The notes under the pieces were generated by a model, which searched no databases, was not told the origin of the DNA, and saw only the letters and a program-made list of their open reading frames with translations. A DNA stretch of 24,006 nucleotides from Treponema sp. UBA4319 (GTDB lineage Bacteria > Spirochaetota > Spirochaetia > Treponematales > Treponemataceae). Positions 7,947-15,194 of the stretch are shown here, in pieces. The stretch lies in the NCBI GenBank assembly GCA_002393865.1, contig DGUD01000071.1, positions 1 to 24,006 on the forward strand, written 5' to 3'. Both the position numbers and the translations under genes were made by a program. Numbering within the stretch: the stretch's first letter is position 1; each line of letters begins with the position of its first letter.

Positions 7947-7976
7947 AAGGCAGCTGCTTCCCGGCTGCCTTTTTTT
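7947..7976 (+). terminator. Rho-independent terminator of pheS
   Basis: AAGGCAGC (7947-7954) pairs with GCTGCCTT (7964-7971) across a 9-nt loop and runs straight into a T-tract ending at 7976. This is the clearest intrinsic terminator in the window. Confidence 0.88.
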
Positions 7977-8193
7977 GTGTGCGGCTGCAACTTTTTTATG
8001 CCGCATGTGGTCTGTTTGCATGGGGGGCTGTCCGGGAGCCGCATGTGCGGCGGAGCTTTAGGCCTTTTTACGGACAGCATACCCGGCATTATGCAAGAAG
8101 AGCCCTGTCCGGGAACTGCGCTTTCCGGGCAGGGCTAATGAACGGGCGGCCGGGGCACGAGCCTTTGAAATCCGCCTGAAAACGAGGAACGGT
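7977..8193 (+). other. Gene-free stretch before the GH95 gene, with a 15-bp hairpin
   Basis: The 305-nt gap after pheS holds its terminator and this stretch. I see no convincing ORF. GCCGCATGTG is repeated directly at 8000-8009 and 8038-8047, the latter within the small palindrome CCGCATGTGCGG (8039-8050). The main feature is a hairpin at 8101-8136: a 15-bp RNA stem with two G-U pairs around CTGCGC. It has no T-run, and lies 57 nt before the GH95 start, so it may be a leader structure. Confidence 0.5.
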
Positions 8194-10563
8194 ATGAACA
8201 CAGTATGGTACAAGACCCCTGCGGAAGACTGGAATTCTGCGCTGCCGCTCGGAAACGGCAGAATCGGGGCCATGGTGTACGGCGGCTTCGGCCACGAGAC
8301 AATCCAGCTGAACGAGGAGTCGGTGTGGTCCGGGGAGCACAAAGACCGCAACAACCGCAGCTGCGCCCAGACGATACACGATATTCAGGACAAGCTGGCC
8401 AAAGGGCAGACCGGCGAGGCTGAGCGGCTCGCCTTTGAGGCTATGAGCGGCACTCCTTCCCAGCAGACGGTCTACCAGACGGCGGGGAACCTGCTTATCG
8501 ATTTTTTTACGGCGGAAGGGCAGGAGATAGGCGGCGGCGATGTCTCCGTCTACAAACGGGAGCTTGACCTTGAGACCGCCGCTGCGACGGTGTCCTTTTC
8601 TATGGAAAGCAGTATGCCGAGCACGGCCTTTTTCTCCAAGAACACGCAGGGCAGCAGCATCAGCTACACGCGGGAGGTCATCGCGTCTGCCCCGGCAGAT
8701 GTCCTTGCCGTCCATATCGCGGCCACCACGCCCAAAAGCATCTTTTTCCGCGCATATCTGGAGCGGGGCAATTTTTCTACCCGCCAGTACTCGCTCTCCG
8801 ACGATACCATCGTGCTGGAGGACACGCACGGCATTCCCTTCTGCGTGATGGCGACTGCGGTGCTTTCCGGCGGTAAGTGTATGACGCGCGGTGGCTGCAT
8901 TGTCGTGGAGGGCGCGGACGAAGTGACCCTCTATGTTGACATCGAGAGCGCCTTCCGCAAGCGCAATTATTACAGGAAGGGCGGGCATGTGCACAACAGC
9001 CCCGCCCGGCTTGCCGCATGGTGCGTGGACAGGGCGCTGCGAAGGCTTTGCTTTGCCTCCAGCCAGCCCTACGGCGATTTCCGCGCGGCGCACATCAAGG
9101 AATACGGGCGCTGGTACAAGGCGGTGTCGCTCAGCCTCGCGAAGGACGAGGCGCTGGAAAAGCTGCCGGCAGACGAGCTGCTGTCCGGGCACGCGGGCAG
9201 TACCGCGCTCGCCGAGCTGTACTGGAACTACAACCGCTACCTCCTCATTTCCTGCAGCCGTGCGCCGGGAACGCTTCCCGCCACTTTGCAGGGGCTCTGG
9301 AACAAGGACATGGATCCGCCGTGGGGAAGCAAATTTACCATAAACATAAATACGGAGATGAACTACTGGCCGGCTTCGATGTGCGGACTCGGCGATACGG
9401 AGCTCCCCTTGTTCAGGCTGCTGGAGCGTGCCCACCGCAACGGCAAGAAAACCGCGCGCATTATGTACGGCTGCGGCGGCTTTGTCGCGCATCACAATCT
9501 GGACATCTGGGCTGACACCGCGCCGCAGGACACCTGGATTCCCGGAACCTACTGGCTGCTCGGTGCGGCATGGCTGGCCACGCACGTGCGGGAGCACTAT
9601 GAGTACACGCTGGACAAGAAATTCCTGCGGAAATACTTTTACCTGCTCAGGGATGCGTGCCGCTTTTTTGCGGAATTCCTGATTCCTTCCGAGGACGGCA
9701 AGCATCTGATACTCTCGCCCTCCGTCTCTCCGGAGAATACCTACCGCCTTGCGGACGGAAGCCGCGCTTCTCTCTGCGCCGGGGCGGATATGGACAACCG
9801 CATACTGGAGCACCTCTTCCGCGCCACGTTGCAATCGGCAAAAGACCTTGCCCTTCCGGACACGGACAGCGATATGCTGCATGTGCGCGCCATGCTCGCA
9901 AAGCTGGAGCCGCCTGCAATCACCGCTGAGGGAACCATCAGGGAATGGCCGTTCGCCTGTGAGGAGACGGAGCCGGGGCACCGCCATATCTCCCACCTGT
10001 ACGGCTTGTTCCCCGGTCACAGCATCAGCGCCGTGCGGACGCCGGACTTGGCGCAGGCTGCCCGCAAAACCATAGAAAAACGCCTTGCGAACGGCGGCGG
10101 GCATACCGGCTGGTCGCTCGCATGGATTCTCAATTTCCGCGCGAGCCTGCATGACGGTGTCAGCGCGGGCAAAGAGCTGGAGACCCTGTTCACAAAATCC
10201 ACGCAGCCCAACCTGCTGGACAGCCACCCGCCGTTCCAGATTGACGGGAATTTCGGCTCCCTTGCGGCAATGACGCGCATGATAGCGCAGAGCGAGCAGG
10301 ACGGCTCCCGTATCGTTATCGATGTGCTGCCGGCGCTGCCGCCGTCATGGACGGAAGGAAGCCTGCGCGGACTTCATCTGAAAGGGAATATAAAGCTGGA
10401 CATCTCGTGGAGCGAAGGAGGCATCCGTGCCGCGGAGCTGTATACCGCCCCCGGAACCACCTACTGTAAGAATATCGCCATCTGCTACCAGAACCGCCTT
10501 TACGAGGCAAATCTTTCCGACGGCAGGCTCGATATCATGAATGTCCTGCCGAGTACCGTGTGA
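8194..10563 (+). CDS. Glycoside hydrolase family 95 (alpha-L-fucosidase type)
   Basis: Inverting glycosidase family that removes terminal alpha-1,2-L-fucose or, in some members, L-galactose. Seen: 789 residues with the family N-terminal signature ALPLGNGRIGAM and IQLNEESVWSG, then the helical (alpha/alpha)6 barrel. Counterparts of the residues known in Bifidobacterium AfcA are present: N384 and N386 in ININTEMNYW, E514 in SVSPEN (general acid) and D684 in FQIDGNFG. There is no signal peptide, so the enzyme should act in the cytoplasm on imported oligosaccharides. The start has GAGGAA 6 nt upstream. It stands alone: no transporter, fucose catabolic gene or regulator is adjacent. Substrate points to host mucin glycans or plant xyloglucan, but this is inference. 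Confidence 0.93.
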   Translation: MNTVWYKTPAEDWNSALPLGNGRIGAMVYGGFGHETIQLNEESVWSGEHKDRNNRSCAQTIHDIQDKLAKGQTGEAERLAFEAMSGTPSQQTVYQTAGNLLIDFFTAEGQEIGGGDVSVYKRELDLETAAATVSFSMESSMPSTAFFSKNTQGSSISYTREVIASAPADVLAVHIAATTPKSIFFRAYLERGNFSTRQYSLSDDTIVLEDTHGIPFCVMATAVLSGGKCMTRGGCIVVEGADEVTLYVDIESAFRKRNYYRKGGHVHNSPARLAAWCVDRALRRLCFASSQPYGDFRAAHIKEYGRWYKAVSLSLAKDEALEKLPADELLSGHAGSTALAELYWNYNRYLLISCSRAPGTLPATLQGLWNKDMDPPWGSKFTININTEMNYWPASMCGLGDTELPLFRLLERAHRNGKKTARIMYGCGGFVAHHNLDIWADTAPQDTWIPGTYWLLGAAWLATHVREHYEYTLDKKFLRKYFYLLRDACRFFAEFLIPSEDGKHLILSPSVSPENTYRLADGSRASLCAGADMDNRILEHLFRATLQSAKDLALPDTDSDMLHVRAMLAKLEPPAITAEGTIREWPFACEETEPGHRHISHLYGLFPGHSISAVRTPDLAQAARKTIEKRLANGGGHTGWSLAWILNFRASLHDGVSAGKELETLFTKSTQPNLLDSHPPFQIDGNFGSLAAMTRMIAQSEQDGSRIVIDVLPALPPSWTEGSLRGLHLKGNIKLDISWSEGGIRAAELYTAPGTTYCKNIAICYQNRLYEANLSDGRLDIMNVLPSTV

Positions 10564-10628
10564 TGCGGCTCTTTCGTGACAGAGATGGATTTGCCATAAA
10601 AAGGGGATAACTAAAAAGTTCAAAATGC

Positions 10629-10685
10629 GGTGGTTGAGCCTGCCGAAACCACCATATATAGTGTAGTAGTCATTTCGACAAGCTC
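10629..10685. repeat. Nested palindrome resembling a REP-type element
   Basis: GGTGGTT (10629-10635) and AACCACC (10647-10653) form a perfect 7-bp hairpin. Its loop sequence GAGCCTGCCGAA (10636-10647) also matches, as a reverse complement with two mismatches, TTCGACAAGCTC (10674-10685). The style (ggttgag..tgtcgaaacc) resembles short palindromic repeats I recall from many genomes. It sits between the convergent GH95 and glucosaminidase genes, where it could also work as a two-way terminator. Confidence 0.55.
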
Positions 10686-10748
10686 TCTTGCCCGCTACGA
10701 AACGAAGTTATTGGACAGCCCCATTCTTTATGGCGGTGGAGCCGGGGC

Positions 10749-11360
10749 TTAGTACTGCTCCAGCCTTGACAGCAGGTCGTCCAGTTTCTGGCCGTAGCCA
10801 GGGTCGGCCGCCCATGTGCCGGAAAGCTCGTAGATGGTGGACGCTTTGCCGCGGGGGCGGACATACTTGTAGCGCCTGTCGATGCAGTCGTTCTTGAGGG
10901 GCACGTCGTCTGTCGTGGCATAGGCGTGCAGGTGCTGGATATGCGCGCGGACGCCCAGCTGCATGGTCTCAAAGGATTCTCCGGGGTGCTCGCTGTCGAT
11001 TGCGCCGAGCCCGCAGTAATTGTGCATATCCGCAGTGATAAGGCTCCCGAAGGTCAGGAAGCCTGTCTCAAGGCACATCTGCACAAAGGCGCAGTCGCTG
11101 TTTATTCCTTCTGCCGCAGCCTCGTTGCGGTACAGCAGGGCGAGCTTGCGGACGGTCGTCTTGTCGGCATCCGGACGGTTCGCCAGAAAGAACTGGTACA
11201 GCTGCATCGCCGACTTTATGCCGGGGTCGCTCAGCTTGCGGGAGATTGTTTTTGATGCGGGTGATGGTGCCGGGCTCGTCGTCCTGTGCCTGCCGGATAC
11301 GCATCCGGCAAGCAGGAGTGCCGCGCAAAGCATGAGCGCTGAGGTCTGCCGAATTCTCAT
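10749..11360 (-). CDS. Lipoprotein with GH73-type glucosaminidase domain
   Basis: Predicted envelope-anchored peptidoglycan hydrolase that would cut N-acetylglucosaminyl bonds. Seen: 203 residues; a lipoprotein signal peptide with lipobox LAGC (Cys20); a Ser/Pro/Thr linker; then a domain with the FVQMCLETGF segment, where Glu98 matches the general-acid Glu of GH73/Bax-like enzymes, followed by HNYCGLGA and a typical TYELSGTWAADPGYGQK end. The start at 11360 is chosen because it gives the signal peptide; the longer frame upstream overlaps the kinase gene. The kinase gene ends only 13 nt before, and no strong ribosome-binding site is visible, so translation is probably coupled. Domain assignment is good; enzyme activity is inferred. 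Confidence 0.85.
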   Translation of the reverse strand: MRIRQTSALMLCAALLLAGCVSGRHRTTSPAPSPASKTISRKLSDPGIKSAMQLYQFFLANRPDADKTTVRKLALLYRNEAAAEGINSDCAFVQMCLETGFLTFGSLITADMHNYCGLGAIDSEHPGESFETMQLGVRAHIQHLHAYATTDDVPLKNDCIDRRYKYVRPRGKASTIYELSGTWAADPGYGQKLDDLLSRLEQY

Positions 11361-11373
11361 CGTCGGAAAGCGC

Positions 11374-12105
11374 TCAGCGGATTGTCGTGCCGGTATATTC
11401 CCTTCCGTCCAGAATCGCACGGATATTCGGGATATTCCTGCCGCCGGCGCAAATGACGGTGAGCCGCAGCTGCTCCGCCTTCTTGCTGGCAATCGGGTCG
11501 AAGGGGCAGTTTTTGCCGGGAACCCATTCGTCACCGACCATCTTGCGGAATTCAGCCCACGAAATGCTGTCCAGCGGCTTTGCGTCGGGGTTCTTGCGGG
11601 GGTCGTCGGTGTAGACTTTCTCTATGTTCGAAAGATTTACGACGGTGTCCGCATTGAAGCGTTCCGCGAGCAGCACGGCGTCGTTGTCGGTGGAGAAGCC
11701 GGGCTTCCATCCTGCGGCAACGAGCACTCTGCCGGTAAAATCGGATACCTTGGTGGGGTCTATGACGACCTCTTGCCTGCACAGCGGGCCGAATGCGGTC
11801 TTGAGCAGCTGGGCGTTCAGCCTTGTCGCCATGATGCCGAGCCAGTCGCAGGCGTTGTTTGTGTCCTGCTCCGTCTCGTAGCCGGCGGCTTTTTTCTGCG
11901 GCTCCGTGAGTGCCTGCGCCACCGTGCGGTACGCGTTCTGGTACATCCGGGCGGGACCGCCGCCCCCGGCGACAAGGATGAGCCGTGTCTCTGAATTGGA
12001 AAGGAGCCAGTCCGTCACCATCCCGCAGAATTCCGAGAGAAAGCCGGTGTCCGGCTCTGACGGGGCGATAATGGAGCCGCCTACGCTCAATACTTTTGTT
12101 ACCAT
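11374..12105 (-). CDS. Amino-acid-kinase family protein, archaeal-type UMP kinase-like
   Basis: Probable nucleotide kinase phosphorylating UMP to UDP. Seen: 243 residues with the family start KVLSVGGSII, the glycine loop VAGGGGPARMYQNAYR, the internal helix LGIMATRLNAQLL, and the ATP-site segment STDNDAVLLAERFNAD followed by NLSNIEKVYTDDPRK. The TDDPRKNP pattern and overall short length are closer to archaeal UMP kinases than to the usual bacterial PyrH. The start at 12105 fits AAGGAG about 10 nt upstream and the conserved N-terminal strand; a slightly longer start at 12135 is possible. A hairpin lies in the 60-nt gap from the transglutaminase-like gene. Substrate could be another small phosphate acceptor of the same fold, so the name is held loosely. 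Confidence 0.82.
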   Translation of the reverse strand: MVTKVLSVGGSIIAPSEPDTGFLSEFCGMVTDWLLSNSETRLILVAGGGGPARMYQNAYRTVAQALTEPQKKAAGYETEQDTNNACDWLGIMATRLNAQLLKTAFGPLCRQEVVIDPTKVSDFTGRVLVAAGWKPGFSTDNDAVLLAERFNADTVVNLSNIEKVYTDDPRKNPDAKPLDSISWAEFRKMVGDEWVPGKNCPFDPIASKKAEQLRLTVICAGGRNIPNIRAILDGREYTGTTIR

Positions 12106-12130
12106 AGAGAAGAGTCTCCTTACGGGCAGC

Positions 12131-12154
12131 CTCAAAGTCCGGAGGGATTTTGAG
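12131..12154 (-). other. Hairpin between the transglutaminase-like and kinase genes
   Basis: CTCAAA (12131-12136) and TTTGAG (12149-12154) flank an 11- to 12-nt loop. It might reduce read-through from the sigma-factor unit into the kinase gene. No T-run follows on the minus strand. Confidence 0.35.
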
Positions 12155-12165
12155 ACCGGTTTTCC

Positions 12166-13860
12166 TTAATAGATTCCGACGATTATAGGGTCGTTCCAGA
12201 GGGAGCTGAAGCTTGACGCGGCTTCCCCTGCTTCCTCCCATATTGACTGGAGCGCGTAGGAACGCGGAAAGCGGACGAGCTTGCTGGTGCTTATGGATGG
12301 TTTTATCTGGTTCCATCCGCGGCTGAACGCAATGTGCTGGCTGTCCAGGTTTCCGAAGTAGAAATTCCGCGCGTCGTCGACTTGGGTGAAAGCATTATAT
12401 TGTAACCCGGCACCGAGCGATACGTCAACTGGAAACCAACCATATTTTTCAAAATAGATTTCAGTCCACCAGTGGCAGCGGCTTGTGTTCTGGTTTTCCG
12501 CGAGGATGCCGCAGACCGGAACCGCCGGTATGCCTGCCGAGCGGCAGAGCGCGGTGTATATGATGGCAAAGTCGTAGGCGTCCCCGCTCTTGTCCCGGAT
12601 AAGGTCAAGCTCGGAGGCGTCGCCGCTGCGCGTGCTGCCGCTTATGCGGTATTGCTCCGTCATGTAGTCGTAGAATAGCTTTGCCTGCCGGTAGGGATTC
12701 TTCTCCTTGCCAAGTATGCTGTCCTTGAGGCTGGCGACATCGGGAGCCGCGGCCGGAATGCAGGCGTCCTGCACGGTGTTCGCCTTGTAGAGCGGCCGCT
12801 TTGTGTCCGTGTAGCCGCCGATTTTCTTGGGGTCGATGTTGGCCGCAAAGGAATAGAGGCTGATGATTGCCGTTGCGGAGAATGACTGTTTGCTGCCAGC
12901 CGTCTTTTTGAGCTGGGTCTGGAAGATGATGTTGCGCAGGTCGTCGGCGATGAGCGGCTCCGGGGATATTTCCTCCAGCTCCGCTGACGGCTGCAGGGCA
13001 GAAGTCGCTGGGCGCGGCATGTAGAGCGTGATGGGGGCGTCCTGGCCGTCCCCGTTGCTCTCTATGTTGGTGCTGAGCTGCAGCACATACGTCCGCTGCT
13101 TGCCGTAGGATTTTTTCCCTGCGGGGAAATTGACGGTGAACGACTGGTATGCGCTCCTTCCGCGCCCGGTGCGTACATAGAGCTGCCCTGAGTCGGCTCC
13201 GTCGGGTACCCTGACCTTAATCTCGCTGTTGCTCCACAGCTCGTAATCGTAATCCTGCGGGGACGCCGGGATGAACTGAGCGTCCTCGTTCTCTGCGGCA
13301 GCGCCCGCCGCCGGCTCGGAGCGGTTCGCCGAAAAATAGACCGCCGATGATTCCCGTGATGTGCCGAAGTTGTTGCCGGTGATGCTTATCAGCTCCCCGG
13401 TCGCCGCGCTCTGGGGGGATACCGACTCTATGCTCGGCAGCGTGATTGAGGGGTCTGTGCGTGCGGTCACGGGGATACCGGATTTGTTCGCAAAGAATGC
13501 CGGCTCGGACTGCCCGGCGGTCGTACAGACGCTGACCAGCCCGTCCTGCACGTTTGACGGCAGCTCCAGCTGGATTTCCGTGTCCGTCCACAGCCGGTAT
13601 TTGCTGCCCGTTACGCGTGAGCCCGCGATGTCTACGTAGGATGTGCCGCGGGTGGCGCCAAAGTTGCTTCCGCTGATGATAAGTATATCGCCGGGCGAGC
13701 CGACGGACGGGCTTATTGAGGATATGAGCGGTTTGCCGCTTACTTCGTGGCTGCGCAGGAACAGGAACACCGTTGCCGCGCAGACGAAGAAGAAGAATGT
13801 CGCGAAACGAACCCTTGCTTTGTTTTTAAGGAGCTTTTTATAGGTTCCGAAAAAACTCAC
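12166..13860 (-). CDS. Membrane-anchored TIG-repeat protein with a transglutaminase-like domain lacking the catalytic Cys
   Basis: Seen: 564 residues. A single hydrophobic segment at about 17-36 anchors the protein with the bulk outside the cytoplasm. Two IPT/TIG immunoglobulin-like domains follow at about 43-120 and 140-250, then a linker and a transglutaminase-like domain at about 380-500. That domain keeps the His (H463 in CHWWTEIY) and Asp (D479 in WFPVDV) of the catalytic triad, but the position of the nucleophilic Cys in the usual GxCxDxA pattern is Ala428 (GDAYDFA). It is therefore probably a binding or structural domain, not an active cross-linking enzyme or protease. Start is GTG 13860, overlapping the anti-sigma stop (GTGA) with no Shine-Dalgarno, so it is translated by coupling. 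The context suggests an envelope sensor or effector for the sigma factor. Confidence 0.88.
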   Translation of the reverse strand: MSFFGTYKKLLKNKARVRFATFFFFVCAATVFLFLRSHEVSGKPLISSISPSVGSPGDILIISGSNFGATRGTSYVDIAGSRVTGSKYRLWTDTEIQLELPSNVQDGLVSVCTTAGQSEPAFFANKSGIPVTARTDPSITLPSIESVSPQSAATGELISITGNNFGTSRESSAVYFSANRSEPAAGAAAENEDAQFIPASPQDYDYELWSNSEIKVRVPDGADSGQLYVRTGRGRSAYQSFTVNFPAGKKSYGKQRTYVLQLSTNIESNGDGQDAPITLYMPRPATSALQPSAELEEISPEPLIADDLRNIIFQTQLKKTAGSKQSFSATAIISLYSFAANIDPKKIGGYTDTKRPLYKANTVQDACIPAAAPDVASLKDSILGKEKNPYRQAKLFYDYMTEQYRISGSTRSGDASELDLIRDKSGDAYDFAIIYTALCRSAGIPAVPVCGILAENQNTSRCHWWTEIYFEKYGWFPVDVSLGAGLQYNAFTQVDDARNFYFGNLDSQHIAFSRGWNQIKPSISTSKLVRFPRSYALQSIWEEAGEAASSFSSLWNDPIIVGIY

Positions 13861-14585
13861 TTGTTATTGCCTATGTCAAAGGATACCAGCGGTGAGGAGA
13901 AGTGCACGAAAAATCCGTGCTGCGTGGTATTCTGGACCGGCTCTTCGATGGGGCTGAATACGTCGTAGCTGGTAAGATCCATGTATTCGATGGGCTCCGC
14001 GTCAACGGTGCCCGCGATGGTGCTGCCAAAGGGCATGACCATTGCCGCGACGGCCGTCTGTGCCTGCAGCGATGCGCCCTTGGGCATCTTTGCGGGCACG
14101 GAGCTTTCGTCCTCGCCAAGGAATGTGGAGAGCGCCACCGGGGTAACGTTTCCGTCGCTGTTCGCGATGGGAAGGTTGAACGATGTCTGCCGCGCGATGG
14201 GGGTGAACGCCGGTGCGGCGTTGCGCTGCGCGTTGTTCATGCGGAGCGGGAGAATCGCGATGACAGCTGCCGCGGCAGCCGCGCCGATGCACATATCCTT
14301 GACGATTGCGCGTGCGGCATTGCCCAGCACGAGCGTCTTGTGGGCGACTTTCTTGTAGGAGAGCCGTGCCTGGAGGCGGTCAAAGCTTGCCTCCATCTCC
14401 TGCTGGCTGAGCGAGATGTTCCGGCTGTCCTCCGCGAACAGCTCGTGCAGGCGGCGCCGTTTTTCCAGCGCATCCTTGCACTTTCCGCAGGACTGCAGGT
14501 GCTGCTCATATTCCGCCACGTGATTCTCCGGCAGCTCGTTGTCGAGGTACAGTGAGTGAATATCTTTATCAGGACAGGTAGACAT
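13857..14585 (-). CDS. Zinc-finger anti-sigma factor, single-pass membrane protein
   Basis: Predicted to bind and hold the ECF sigma factor encoded just upstream. Seen: 242 residues; an N-terminal ZAS-type motif with C4 and H29-x3-C33-x2-C36; a helical region to about residue 80; one transmembrane segment at about 98-114 (IGAAAAAAVIAILPL); and a ~125-residue extracytoplasmic part that I do not recognise. The ATG at 14585 has AGGAG 6 nt upstream and overlaps the sigma gene by 17 nt, giving coupled synthesis of the pair. Its 3' end overlaps the transglutaminase-like gene by 4 nt. The role follows from the motif and position; how the signal releases the sigma factor cannot be read from the sequence. 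Confidence 0.88.
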   Translation of the reverse strand: MSTCPDKDIHSLYLDNELPENHVAEYEQHLQSCGKCKDALEKRRRLHELFAEDSRNISLSQQEMEASFDRLQARLSYKKVAHKTLVLGNAARAIVKDMCIGAAAAAAVIAILPLRMNNAQRNAAPAFTPIARQTSFNLPIANSDGNVTPVALSTFLGEDESSVPAKMPKGASLQAQTAVAAMVMPFGSTIAGTVDAEPIEYMDLTSYDVFSPIEEPVQNTTQHGFFVHFSSPLVSFDIGNNK

Positions 14586-15132
14586 CTTCTTCTCCTATTA
14601 GTTTAACCAGTTGCTCGCGTGCGCGGAAGACGCGGACTTTTACGTTCGCCTCCGTGATGCCAAGCACCTTGCCAATCTCTTTATAGTTCATTTCGCCGTA
14701 TTCCCTCAGGATAAGGACTTCCTTCAGTTTCGGCGGAAGTTTTTCCAGTGCTTCCCGGGCGCTTTTTATCGCCTCGGCTTTCAGGAGCTCGGTCTCGCCG
14801 CTCTCCATCTCCTGACGCCCCTCGTAGAGCGCCTTGTGGTATGCCTTTGCCTCGCGCAGCTTGCGCTTCGCATAGTTGAGGGAGGCGTTCTTTACCACCC
14901 GTATGAGCCAGTACTTTGCATCATCCAGTGAGGGAAAAACGAGCTGTTTTTCGTTCGCTTTGATGAAAGAGTCATGCACCAGGTCTTCTGCGGCCTCCTC
15001 GTCGTTCACGATGCGGTAGGAAACCTTGAAAAGCAGCTGCATGGTAGCGTCATATACTTTTTTGAAATCCTGCGGGTCGGCGCAGTTAATCTGCTCTTTC
15101 GCCTCAGGAACTTCACTATAATTAGAAAACAC
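14569..15132 (-). CDS. rpoE: ECF-family RNA polymerase sigma factor
   Basis: Directs RNA polymerase to a specific promoter set, usually for envelope stress or surface genes. Seen: 187 residues with only regions 2 and 4, as in ECF sigma factors. Region 2 spans about residues 23-92 (DEEAAEDLVHDSFIKA, then YWLIRVVKNASLNYAKRK). Region 4 spans about 125-180, with the helix-turn-helix MNYKEIGKVLGITEANVKVR at 148-167. The start is GTG 15132, preceded by AAGGGGT at a good distance. As I recall, T. pallidum has its RpoE (TP0092) next to cysS and murB too, which supports orthology. I could not identify a confident self-recognised promoter upstream; a hairpin separates it from cysS, 62 nt away. Confidence 0.93.
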   Translation of the reverse strand: MFSNYSEVPEAKEQINCADPQDFKKVYDATMQLLFKVSYRIVNDEEAAEDLVHDSFIKANEKQLVFPSLDDAKYWLIRVVKNASLNYAKRKLREAKAYHKALYEGRQEMESGETELLKAEAIKSAREALEKLPPKLKEVLILREYGEMNYKEIGKVLGITEANVKVRVFRAREQLVKLIGEEDVYLS

Positions 15133-15167
15133 GATAACCCCTTTTGGTTACAAAAAATATATAATTC

Positions 15168-15189
15168 CGGCAGTTTTTTTTTGCTGCCG
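15168..15189 (-). terminator. Small hairpin between cysS and rpoE
   Basis: CGGCAG (15168-15173) pairs with CTGCCG (15184-15189). On the minus strand the loop is A-rich and the stem is followed, after a few bases, by TATATATTTTTT. It may be a weak or partial terminator that lets some cysS transcripts continue into the sigma unit. Confidence 0.45.
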
Positions 15190-15194
15190 TGGCG

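Noticed and set aside
6308..8089. A 593-codon minus-strand frame opposite pheS
   Set aside because: Same reason: antisense shadow of a confident gene with no recognisable protein features.
8089..10227. A 712-codon open frame on the minus strand opposite the GH95 gene
   Set aside because: It is a mirror of a G+C-rich coding region. Its Arg/Gly/His-rich product shows no conserved motif, while the + strand has a complete GH95 protein.
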